Assembly (NCBI GenBank): GCA_019239815.1
Contig: JAFAZL010000062.1
Coordinates: forward strand, 1-11,866
Source of the DNA: Acidobacteriota bacterium
GTDB lineage: Bacteria; Acidobacteriota; Terriglobia; Acidoferrales; UBA7541
Length of the DNA: 11,866 nt
Reading direction: 5' to 3'
A model generated the notes under the pieces. That model was not told the origin of the DNA. It did no database searches and worked only from the letters and a program-made list of their open reading frames with translations. The stretch's first letter is position 1; each line of letters starts with the position of its first letter. Below, in pieces: positions 1-5,701 of this stretch. The position numbers and the translations under genes were made by a program.

Positions 1-36
1 GTAAGAGGATCGGTTCGTATTCAGGACGGAGTGAAG

Positions 37-99
37 AAAAGCGCCGGAATGCCCTTGTGATCGCGATGCGGTTTTCGGGCAAACCGGCGCTTCGCTTTT
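37..99. terminator. Inverted repeat, possible bidirectional terminator
   Basis: The arms AAGCGCCGG (39-47) and CCGGCGCTT (84-92) pair over 9 bp, with a further GCCC (51-54) / GGGC (77-80) pairing across a small internal loop. The left arm is preceded by AAAA (37-40), which reads as TTTT after the stem on the minus strand. The right arm is followed by a CGCTTTT stretch on the plus strand. This is the layout of a terminator usable from both sides. It could end the leftward gene at 216-470 (though 120 nt away) and an unseen rightward gene. The loop is long (about 22 nt), so the call is tentative. Confidence 0.3.
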
Positions 100-143
100 A
101 CATTTCTGATGTGCGTCGAATCGGCCGCGAAGACCCAACGTAT

Positions 144-188
144 GGGCGGGGCCCTTCGGGGCTCAGGGTAAACAAGCCCCGCCCCTAC
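144..188 (-). repeat. GTAG-headed REP-like hairpin, copy 1
   Basis: Read on the minus strand, GTAG (188-185) is followed at once by GGGCGGGGC (184-176), a 23-nt loop, and the complementary GCCCCGCCC (152-144), a perfect 9-bp stem. The loop side holds a second small hairpin, GCCC-TTCG-GGGC at 151-162, with a stable tetraloop. A 20-nt segment at 173-192 is identical to 813-832 in copy 3. The element lies 27 nt beyond the stop of the leftward gene at 216-470. GTAG directly before a GC-rich stem is the known signature of REP elements linked to RAYT transposases; no RAYT gene is in the window. Confidence 0.65.
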
Positions 189-191
189 AAG

Positions 192-205
192 AACATTCGA
201 ATGTT
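192..205. other. Perfect 14-bp palindrome
   Basis: AACATTCGAATGTT is a perfect palindrome with no spacer. It sits between the stop of the small leftward gene (216) and the REP-like hairpin at 144-188. It could be a site for a dimeric DNA-binding protein or part of the repeat's insertion context. No partner copy was seen in the window. Confidence 0.25.
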
Positions 206-215
206 ACGGCTGCGG

Positions 216-470
216 TTAGGCGTGGACCGGCTCTTTGGCGAGACGGATGCTGCCTTCTTTGTAGTTCTTGGCGCAGGTGTCGCAGCAGAGAGCTTTGTGA
301 GCGGTGCCGTCTTTTTCGGTGGCGTTCGGAACGAGATTCCAGCCCTTTTCCTTCGTGAGCTTGCCCACCTGGTCCATTCGCTGATGAAGGTGGACACAGG
401 CGAATTCCATGCCTTCGGCCTCGGATTTCTTTGTGGGTTCGAGTCGTTGAATCCAAATTGTTTGAGCCAT
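216..470 (-). CDS. Small Cys/His-containing protein of unknown function
   Basis: I do not recognise this 84-aa protein. The reading frame is supported by an excellent ribosome binding site, GAGGAGG at 483-477, six nt before the ATG at 470-468. The frame stays open further upstream, but this site fixes the start. Cysteines and histidines are clustered: Cys25-x-His27-x-His29 near the N-terminus and Cys62-Cys63-x-x-Cys66 near the C-terminus, with His58 just before. This could form a small zinc or other metal site. There is no signal peptide or membrane segment, so it is probably cytoplasmic. The sequence is rich in Lys and Glu. A longer ORF on the opposite strand (57-572) lacks comparable start signals and is taken as a shadow. 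The gene stands alone, between repeat elements on both sides. The function is open; existence of the gene is likely but not certain. Confidence 0.62.
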   Translation of the reverse strand: MAQTIWIQRLEPTKKSEAEGMEFACVHLHQRMDQVGKLTKEKGWNLVPNATEKDGTAHKALCCDTCAKNYKEGSIRLAKEPVHA

Positions 471-660
471 GTGAAGCCTCCTCGGTACGGGATCACTGTG
501 GCAGGCGAGTCGGCGCGGCATAAGCTGGACTGGGGAGCAGCTGTGTTTGTCGGGATAACTGGACTTCCGTAAATACATTTGGATCAGTGGTTTACCGAAA
601 CATTGCTTTTCAGGGATGGTACGGGTGTACTAGTTTGGTTTGTGGTGGGAATGGCGGCTG

Positions 661-697
661 AGATCCTTCGGCGCCTTGCGGCCGCCTCAGGATGACA
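661..697 (+). repeat. AGAT...ATGA palindromic repeat, copy 1
   Basis: ATCCT (663-667) pairs with AGGAT (689-693), and GGCG (670-673) pairs with CGCC (683-686) inside it. The outline AGAT-YYY-TCG ... CTC-RRR-ATGA is shared with 2371-2397, where the outer stem bases differ on both sides together. It looks like a dispersed intergenic palindrome, distinct from the GTAG-headed family next to it. Confidence 0.45.
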
Positions 698-749
698 CCT
701 GTTCTCCAGTGTGAATCAAGGGCAAGAACTCCAGTGGCACGAGACGAAA

Positions 750-772
750 CGCCGGCTGGAATCCGGCGCTAC
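750..772 (-). repeat. GTAG-headed REP-like hairpin, copy 2
   Basis: On the minus strand GTAG (772-769) is followed immediately by CGCCGG (768-763), a 7-nt loop and CCGGCG (755-750), a perfect 6-bp stem. It has the same head and orientation as the copies at 144-188, 805-828 and 2448-2475, but a different stem sequence. It lies 32 nt from the copy at 805-828, so the two may form a paired unit of the kind often seen for REP elements. Confidence 0.6.
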
Positions 773-804
773 TAAGCCAAGATTGGCGACAAGACGCAGC
801 GACC

Positions 805-828
805 GGGCGGAGCAAGCCCCGCCCCTAC
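805..828 (-). repeat. GTAG-headed REP-like hairpin, copy 3
   Basis: On the minus strand GTAG (828-825) is followed by GGGCGG (824-819) pairing with CCGCCC (810-805). An inner GC/GC pairing across one mismatch extends the stem. The segment 813-832 is identical over 20 nt to 173-192. The element lies 28 nt beyond the lysC stop codon, in the sense direction, so it would be in the lysC 3' UTR. It may protect or terminate that transcript, but there is no T-run typical of an intrinsic terminator. Confidence 0.65.
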
Positions 829-856
829 AAGAGGGCGGCAAGGACGAGATGGTCGA

Positions 857-2284
857 TCACTTGGCGACGAGGAATTCGGAGAGGCGGAATTCGTGGTGGA
901 GGGCGGTGAGGGCGCGCTGCATGGCGTTTTTTTCGACAACGAGGGAGATGTTGTATTCGCTGGAGCCTTGGGCGATGGCCATGATGTTCACGTTTTCGCG
1001 GCCGAGGGCGGTAAAGGTGCGGCCGGCAACGCCGGGGATGCCACGCATGTTTTCGCCGACGGCCGCGACGATGGCGACGTCGGGATTGGTGTTGACGTGC
1101 TCGACGGTTTGCTCGGCGATTTCGGGGGCGAAGGCGTCGCGGAGGGCGGCGATGGCGCGCTTTTCGTCGACAGTGGAAATGAGGAAGCAGATGTCGTTTT
1201 GGGAAGAGGATTGAGAGACGAGGAAGACGTTGGTGCGCGTGGAGGCGGTGGCGGCGAAGCTGCGGGCGAGGACGTCGGTGAGGCCGACGATGCCGGGGCC
1301 ACCGACGGTGATCATGGTGACATCTTTGATGGCGGTGAGGGCTTTGACGCCGGCGGAGGAGGAGTTCCCTTTCGCGGTGATCTTGGTGCCGGGATTTTCG
1401 GGCTTGAAGCTGTTGCGAATCCAGACAGGGACGCCGGCGGCGGTGACGGGGCGCAATGTGTTGGGATGGAGAACTTTGGCGCCGAAATAGGCGAGCTCGG
1501 CGGCTTCGTTGTAGGAGATTTCGGGGATGGTCTGGGCTTCGGGGACGAGGCGGGGGTCGGCGGTTTTGACGCCGTCGACGTCGGTCCAGATGACGGTTTC
1601 AGCGGCGTCGAGCGCGGCGCCGAGGATGGTGGCGCTGTAGTCGGAACCGCCACGGCCTAGCGTGGTCTGCACGCCTTCGGGCGTCGCGGCGATGAATCCA
1701 GTGACAATCGGGACGATTTTCTGATCGAGCAGAGGTTTGAGCTTGGCGGCGGCACGGGTGCGCGTCGGGCCCATGAGAGGCTCGGCGCGGCCGTGGTGCG
1801 GATCGCTGACGATGACTTCGGTGGCGGAGATGGCTTGCGCTTTGACGCCGAGTTCGTTGACGGCGGCGGAGACGAGCGGAGCGGAGAGGCGTTCGCCGAT
1901 GCCGGAGATGGCGTCGAGGGCACGCGGCGTGAGTTCGCGGAGCATGGCGGTGCCTCGGAGGAGGCGCTCGAGTTCGGCGAGGACTTCGCGGATGGCGGTG
2001 GAAGTTTTTTCACGGGTGGCGAGATTGTGGTTGAGGGCTTCGAGAGCGGTGATGTGCTGAGTGTGGAGATCGGCGATGAGTGGGGAGATGGAGTCTTGTT
2101 CGCCTTGTTCTGCGCTGTGGGCGGCGGAGACGAGGCGGTTGGTTACGCCGGACATGGCGGAGACGACGGCGACGACGGGGCGCTGGGCGGCGGTGGATTT
2201 GACAATGGCGGCGGCGCGGGCGATGCAGTTGGCGTCGCCGACGGAGGTGCCGCCGAATTTCATGACTTGGAGAGATGATGTCAT
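857..2284 (-). CDS. lysC: Aspartate kinase (aspartokinase)
   Basis: Phosphorylates L-aspartate with ATP (EC 2.7.2.4), the first step to lysine, threonine, methionine and diaminopimelate, in the cytoplasm. The 475-aa protein has the full kinase domain: KFGGTSVG at 9-16, SGIGERLSAPL near 127-136, the GRGGSD signature around 210-215, and a WTDVDGVKTADPR segment at 233-245. Two ACT-type regulatory modules follow (about 315-390 and 403-475), with NVNIMAIAQGSSEYNIS at 431-447 lining the usual effector pocket. Feedback inhibition by an aspartate-family amino acid is therefore expected, but the effector cannot be read from the sequence. The length fits a monofunctional enzyme; no homoserine dehydrogenase domain is attached. 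The start at 2284 gives the usual short lead before KFGG; an internal ATG at 2263 is possible, and neither has a clear ribosome binding site. Codons end mostly in C, the mirror of the G-ending rightward genes. No lysine riboswitch was recognised upstream. Confidence 0.97.
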   Translation of the reverse strand: MTSSLQVMKFGGTSVGDANCIARAAAIVKSTAAQRPVVAVVSAMSGVTNRLVSAAHSAEQGEQDSISPLIADLHTQHITALEALNHNLATREKTSTAIREVLAELERLLRGTAMLRELTPRALDAISGIGERLSAPLVSAAVNELGVKAQAISATEVIVSDPHHGRAEPLMGPTRTRAAAKLKPLLDQKIVPIVTGFIAATPEGVQTTLGRGGSDYSATILGAALDAAETVIWTDVDGVKTADPRLVPEAQTIPEISYNEAAELAYFGAKVLHPNTLRPVTAAGVPVWIRNSFKPENPGTKITAKGNSSSAGVKALTAIKDVTMITVGGPGIVGLTDVLARSFAATASTRTNVFLVSQSSSQNDICFLISTVDEKRAIAALRDAFAPEIAEQTVEHVNTNPDVAIVAAVGENMRGIPGVAGRTFTALGRENVNIMAIAQGSSEYNISLVVEKNAMQRALTALHHEFRLSEFLVAK

Positions 2285-2370
2285 TGTGCTGGGTTTAATT
2301 TTCGCACAGGGGAGACGAATTTCTTGCAGATCGATGCGGGGTTGCGTGACGAGATGCTAAAGAACGAAGC

Positions 2371-2397
2371 AGATTTCTCGCTCCGCTCGAAATGAAC
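2371..2397 (+). repeat. AGAT...ATGA palindromic repeat, copy 2
   Basis: ATTTC (2373-2377) pairs with GAAAT (2389-2393). The ends match the element at 661-697 in outline: AGAT-YYY-TCG on the left and CTC-RRR-ATGA on the right. Compared with that copy, the outer stem has changed on both sides so that pairing is kept. It lies in the gap upstream of lysC, in the same orientation as the first copy. Confidence 0.4.
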
Positions 2398-2447
2398 GGC
2401 GATTCGTTGGGCGGAGGCGGGTAGTCCGTAGTCGGGATCGGAAAGGC

Positions 2448-2475
2448 CCGCGGTCTGGGGTACGACCGCGGCTAC
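2448..2475 (-). repeat. GTAG-headed REP-like hairpin, copy 4
   Basis: On the minus strand GTAG (2475-2472) is followed at once by CCGCGGTC (2471-2464), an 8-nt loop and GACCGCGG (2455-2448), a perfect 8-bp stem. It begins only 4 nt after the stop codon of the leftward gene at 2480-2932 and would be in its 3' UTR. A short TTT follows the stem on the minus strand (2444-2442), so it may also act as a weak terminator. Confidence 0.65.
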
Positions 2476-2479
2476 AGGT

Positions 2480-2932
2480 TTATTTCGGGAGAAGCTCGAA
2501 GACCGGGTAGGTGGCGGCGATGGGGCGGAAGGATTCGACGGGCGAGTTGGGCGGGACGGGGAAGAATTTTTTGACGGCGCTGGCGTAGCGGTCGAGGTAT
2601 TCCTTTAGAAGCGGGGGCTTTTCGGAGTCGGGGATGGGCTTAAGGGCGAAGGCTTGGCGGAAGCTGGCGCGCTTCAGGATGATTTCGTTGGAGGCTTCGG
2701 CGTTGCGGACCCATTGGGTGCGACCTCTGGGGGCGACGAGGATGCGTGTGCCGACGATTTCCATGAGGTTGACCGGGGAGCGGTAGATCTTACCGCTTTT
2801 TCGGCCGCGAACTTCGAGGAGATAGATGAAGCTGGGGGCGAGGCCGAGTCCGGCAAGGAAACCGAAGGTGCGATTGAAGAGGGCTTCGAAGGCGCTGGGC
2901 GGCTGATATTTGTTTGCGTTCTCGGTAGTCAT
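2480..2932 (-). CDS. Deazaflavin/F420-type nitroreductase family protein
   Basis: A 150-aa protein resembling the nitroreductase/quinone reductase family formerly called DUF385, related to the F420H2-dependent Ddn-like split-barrel proteins. The visible family pattern is LLEVRGRKSGKIYRSPVNLMEIVGTRILVAPRG at about 38-70 of the ATG-started protein (RGRKSG, then R-S-P-V), followed by TQWVRNAEA, the W-xx-N region near the cofactor pocket. Family members bind deazaflavin or flavin cofactors and reduce quinones or nitro compounds; many lack proven substrates, so the reaction here is inferred. The ATG at 2932 is chosen over an upstream TTG at 2998, because the extra 22 residues are poorly conserved-looking and include no family feature. 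No strong ribosome binding site precedes either. It is divergent from the Clp_N gene at 3077. An 11-bp inverted repeat brackets its start. Confidence 0.82.
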   Translation of the reverse strand: MTTENANKYQPPSAFEALFNRTFGFLAGLGLAPSFIYLLEVRGRKSGKIYRSPVNLMEIVGTRILVAPRGRTQWVRNAEASNEIILKRASFRQAFALKPIPDSEKPPLLKEYLDRYASAVKKFFPVPPNSPVESFRPIAATYPVFELLPK

Positions 2933-2989
2933 GGATGCAATCGTACCCGGTTTTCTGAATCGACGCGAAGTCTCGGATGCAAACAAATA
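2907..2989 (-). repeat. 11-bp inverted repeat bracketing a start codon
   Basis: TATTTGTTTGC at 2907-2917 is exactly complementary to GCAAACAAATA at 2979-2989. The arms enclose the ATG (2932) and any ribosome binding region of the leftward nitroreductase-family gene, so the mRNA could fold over its own start. The loop is about 61 nt and one arm lies in the coding sequence, so a chance match is quite possible. Confidence 0.25.
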
Positions 2990-3076
2990 GGGCGCCAACC
3001 GAATGCGCTCGCACGGTCGCTTTCGGTGGAAGGTTGTGGCATGTGATTAAGTAACATAAGCTTCATCGCTACGGCC

Positions 3077-3934
3077 ATGTTTGAGCGTTATACGGAAAAA
3101 GCGCGGCGTGTCATCTTCTTTGCTCGCTATGAGGCGAGCGTCTACGGAAGTCCTTACATCGAGACGGAGCACCTTCTACTTGGTTTGGCGCGCGAGGATC
3201 AGCCGCTGCTGAGGCTGTTTCTTGGAGATAGAGACATTCGTTCTGAGATCGAGCAGCACATCGCGCGGAGGGAGCGGGTCCCAACGCACATAGAGATACC
3301 GTTAACGGCGGAATGCAAGAAGGCTTTGAATCTGGCCTCGGAAGAAGCACAAAGACTCGCTCACCGGCATGTCGACACGCAGCATGTGCTCCTGGGAATG
3401 ATGAGAGTGGACGGATCGCTTGCAGCGCAACTGCTGCAAGCGGCTGGGCTTAGAGCAGAAGCGATTCGGGAGAAGGTCTCAAGAGATTTTCGCGGGACTG
3501 TTACTACGGCGGGACGGTTACATGCAGGGGGAATGCCGACGCTGGAGAATTTTGTTGCTGGGCTTAAAAGCTCTAGTTCGCAAGAAGTCACTGAGTTTTT
3601 TGCACCACGCTCGCGATTCATTGATGCGGAAGGTGGGCATTGGACGCGCGAGGAGGTTTTCAAGAAAGGTGAAGAGCTGTTCGCACACTACGCCAAGAAA
3701 AATTCCGATGCCGTCATCGAGCCTGCATTGATCGATACAGATAATTTATTCGTCGCCAGCGTCGTATGGAAAAACGCGATGTTTGCCAGCGAACGGCGTG
3801 CGTGGGTGCACCGGATGAGCGTTGTCATGATTCGTGAAAACGAGGAGTGGCGAATTCTTTTGATGCAGGTCACCCCTGCGTTCGGTGAGCAAAACGGTTC
3901 GCCTCTATCGGTAAAGCGAGACCCTCCCGGTTAA
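3077..3934 (+). CDS. Clp N-terminal repeats fused to NTF2/SnoaL-like domain
   Basis: A 285-aa protein of two parts. Residues 1-67 and 74-135 are two Clp_N repeats like those opening ClpC: it begins MFERYTEKARRV, and the two TEHLLLGL / TQHVLLGM helices at 30-37 and 101-108 mark the repeat. In ClpC and ClpA this domain binds adaptors, substrates or, in some ClpC proteins, phospho-arginine; here no AAA+ module or Walker motif follows. After a linker, residues about 155-268 look like an NTF2/SnoaL/DUF4440-type cone fold: FFAPRSRFIDAEGGHWTREEV, then the closing strands HRMSVVMIRENEEWRILLMQV. Such domains bind small ligands or dimerise. The protein may be an adaptor or decoy for a Clp protease, or a sensor; that is inference. 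No signal peptide or membrane segment is seen. No clear ribosome binding site precedes the ATG, but the match to the ClpC N-terminus fixes it. Codon use is less G-rich than in the following peptidase gene, hinting at a different history. Confidence 0.9.
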   Translation: MFERYTEKARRVIFFARYEASVYGSPYIETEHLLLGLAREDQPLLRLFLGDRDIRSEIEQHIARRERVPTHIEIPLTAECKKALNLASEEAQRLAHRHVDTQHVLLGMMRVDGSLAAQLLQAAGLRAEAIREKVSRDFRGTVTTAGRLHAGGMPTLENFVAGLKSSSSQEVTEFFAPRSRFIDAEGGHWTREEVFKKGEELFAHYAKKNSDAVIEPALIDTDNLFVASVVWKNAMFASERRAWVHRMSVVMIRENEEWRILLMQVTPAFGEQNGSPLSVKRDPPG

Positions 3935-3962
3935 GCAGCCTTCTAGTTTCCCATCGGTGCGG

Positions 3963-3968
3963 TATACT
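3963..3968 (+). promoter_or_regulatory. Possible -10 box for the peptidase gene
   Basis: TATACT stands 61 nt upstream of the peptidase ATG (4030), in the short gap after the Clp_N gene. A convincing -35 hexamer is not seen; TTCTAG at 3941-3946 is the nearest candidate, with a 16-nt spacer. The call rests on the -10 match alone. Confidence 0.28.
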
Positions 3969-4016
3969 TCGCGCGCTTGCTGGCCTACCTAAATGCGGTG
4001 GGCTCATTCTTCCATT

Positions 4017-4022
4017 GAGGTG
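4017..4022 (+). promoter_or_regulatory. Ribosome binding site fixing the peptidase start
   Basis: GAGGTG ends 7 nt before the ATG at 4030. It overlaps the alternative TTG start at 4015, so translation from the TTG would lack this site. It also places the start exactly at the head of a clean signal peptide. Confidence 0.6.
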
Positions 4023-4029
4023 TGATCGG

Positions 4030-5595
4030 ATGCGTTTGAGTTCTCTAGTCTTCGGCGCACTGCTCACGTGCGTCTTCGTCGCGTCGCCGTTATCCGCGCA
4101 GATTTCCGCGAATCAAAACGATCCGCTGGCTCGCCAGGGAGGGGCGGCTCCGCAGGCGTGTTCGGCGACGGAGGCGTCGTGCGCAGAGGCGGCGGCGAAG
4201 ATTATTCCGCAGGTGATGGGGCCATCGCCGATGGAAGAGAATTTGCGGCGGCTGACGGATGAAGTCGGGGGGCGCGTGTCGGGTTCGCCGGAGATGGCGA
4301 AGGCGGTGGACTGGGCGGTGGCGGCGTTTCGCGCGGAGGGCGTGACGGTGCACACGGAGAAATATCAGCTGGCGCATTCGTGGAGCGAAGGCGAGACGCG
4401 GCTGGAGATTTTGGAAGGCGCGGAGAAATTTCCGGTGCGGCTGGTTGCGGCGGGTTGGTCGCCGGCGCTGCCTGCGGCCGGGATTGAAGCGAATGTGATT
4501 TATGTTGGCGTGGGCACCGAGGAAGATTTCGCGCGGGCTGGCGCGAACGTGAAGGGCGCGATTTTACTGGTGTCGTCGAAAGTCGGTGTGACGTGGGCGG
4601 ATTTGTTTGAGGAGTATGCGCTGCCGCCGGCGATTATCGAGCGGGCGCGAAAGGGTGGCGCAGCGGCGATTTTGTGGATGGGGGCGCGGGAGCGACTGTT
4701 GCAGTATCGGCACACGAACGTGGGCGACGGGCAGATCGATGTGATTCCGCAGGCGGTGGTGGCTCGCGAAGACGCGATGCATTTGGCGCGAGCAGTGGAG
4801 GCGAGCGGCGGAAAATTGCGCGTGCGATTTGCGATGCCGAACAAAATCGGCGGGCCGGTGGAGCAGATGAATGTTGTCGGCGAGATTCGCGGGCGCGAGA
4901 AGCCGGATGAGGCGGTGATTCTAGGCGCGCATCTGGATTCGTGGGAACTGGGAACGGGCGCGCTGGACAATGGATGCAACGCGGCGCTGGTGATCGAGGC
5001 GGCGCGGGCGATTCGCGCGACAGGGCTGGTGCCGCGGCGGACGATTCGATTTATTTTGTTCAGCGGCGAAGAGCAAGGAATGGTGGGCTCGTGGCAATAC
5101 GTGCAGCAGCACCGCGCGGAGATGGACAAGATTCGTGGCGTGATTATTTTCGATGATGGGACGGGGCGCACGCCGGGATTTTCGTTGAGCGGGCGGGCGG
5201 ATATTCGCGATGGGTTGAGTGAGATTTTGCGGCCGCTGGCGTCATGGGATGTGAACAATCACACACTCGATGGGGATATTGGGACGGATAACTGGGACTT
5301 CTTGTTGGATGGCGTGCCGACGATGGTTGGAAATCAAGTCGAGGCAAATTATTTGCCGAACTATCACGCGGCGTCGGATACGTTCGACAAGGTGGACATC
5401 CGCGAGCTGAAGGCGAATACGGTGATCGCGGCAGTGACGGCGTGGGGCGTGGCGGATCGGGAGCAGCCGCTGGGGAAACGATATACGCGGGCGGAGATTG
5501 AGAAGCAGCTGAAGGATACGGGGCTGGATGAGCAGATGAAGCGGCAGGGTGTGTGGGATGGGTGGGTGAATGGGGCGCATGGGCGAAAGGATTGA
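4030..5595 (+). CDS. Secreted M28-family zinc metallopeptidase
   Basis: A 521-aa peptidase of family M28, closest in layout to carboxypeptidase Q / PGCP-like aminopeptidases, which trim short peptides. Residues 1-23 form a signal peptide with probable cleavage after LSA, so it acts in the periplasm or outside. A PA-like insert spans about 136-220, and the M28 domain about 280-470. The dinuclear zinc set is complete by family comparison: His301 (AHLDSW), Asp313 (GALDNG), catalytic Glu347 and ligand Glu348 (SGEEQG), Asp375 or the adjacent Asp376 (IFDDG), and His446 (YHAASDT). The enzyme should therefore be active; its natural substrate is unknown. The start is set by GAGGTG at 4017-4022. It appears to be monocistronic, followed by a repeat remnant and the ruvX promoter. 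Codons are strongly G-ending. Confidence 0.94.
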   Translation: MRLSSLVFGALLTCVFVASPLSAQISANQNDPLARQGGAAPQACSATEASCAEAAAKIIPQVMGPSPMEENLRRLTDEVGGRVSGSPEMAKAVDWAVAAFRAEGVTVHTEKYQLAHSWSEGETRLEILEGAEKFPVRLVAAGWSPALPAAGIEANVIYVGVGTEEDFARAGANVKGAILLVSSKVGVTWADLFEEYALPPAIIERARKGGAAAILWMGARERLLQYRHTNVGDGQIDVIPQAVVAREDAMHLARAVEASGGKLRVRFAMPNKIGGPVEQMNVVGEIRGREKPDEAVILGAHLDSWELGTGALDNGCNAALVIEAARAIRATGLVPRRTIRFILFSGEEQGMVGSWQYVQQHRAEMDKIRGVIIFDDGTGRTPGFSLSGRADIRDGLSEILRPLASWDVNNHTLDGDIGTDNWDFLLDGVPTMVGNQVEANYLPNYHAASDTFDKVDIRELKANTVIAAVTAWGVADREQPLGKRYTRAEIEKQLKDTGLDEQMKRQGVWDGWVNGAHGRKD

Positions 5596-5610
5596 GGTAC
5601 GAAAAAGACA

Positions 5611-5635
5611 ACGCAGAGACGCAGAGAACGCTGAG
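5611..5635 (+). repeat. Short tandem ACGCAGAG repeat
   Basis: ACGCAGAG occurs twice in tandem (5611-5618, 5619-5626) and is followed by a degenerate third unit, AACGCTGAG (5627-5635). A similar CCGCAGAG-xCCGCT motif occurs at 8711-8723. It lies between the peptidase stop and the ruvX promoter. It looks like a decayed copy of a dispersed intergenic repeat; no function is suggested. Confidence 0.4.
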
Positions 5636-5664
5636 GTTCGCGAAGAATTGGGTGTCGGCGCGCG

Positions 5665-5695
5665 TTGGGTGGCGGGCGGTACACGCGGGTATAAT
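5665..5695 (+). promoter_or_regulatory. Sigma70-type promoter for ruvX
   Basis: A perfect TATAAT at 5690-5695 is preceded by TTGGGT at 5665-5670, with a somewhat long 19-nt spacer. Transcription would start near 5702, which is the first base of the GTG start codon of ruvX. The transcript could therefore be leaderless, or translation could begin at the ATG at 5735. Confidence 0.5.
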
Positions 5696-5701
5696 TAACG
5701 G

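Larger units (their letters stand above)
484..856. other. Gene-free stretch with repeats only
   Basis: I see no gene between the ribosome binding site of the small leftward gene and the lysC stop. Its right half (661-828) holds three palindromic elements listed separately. The left half (484-660) is the presumed 5' region of the small gene and shows no recognisable promoter hexamers or riboswitch. Confidence 0.5.

Noticed and set aside
1..60. Possible 3' end of a rightward gene, open frame ending with TGA at 58-60
   Set aside because: Only 19 codons are visible, there is no recognisable motif, and the stop falls inside the loop of an inverted repeat. Sequence to the left would be needed.
57..572. 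171-codon rightward ORF
   Set aside because: It overlaps the leftward 84-aa gene, which has an ideal ribosome binding site; this ORF has no start signal and runs through a REP-like hairpin.
893..1660. 255-codon rightward ORF very rich in Gly, Asp and Val
   Set aside because: It is the antisense shadow of lysC; its composition simply mirrors the C-ending codons of the real gene.
2285..2479. Possible lysine riboswitch upstream of lysC
   Set aside because: The leader is short and taken up by two palindromic repeats; I could not find a lysine-riboswitch-like core or an expression platform.
4500..5258. 252-codon leftward ORF inside the peptidase gene
   Set aside because: It is the shadow of the G-ending codon bias of a recognised M28 peptidase with complete active-site residues.
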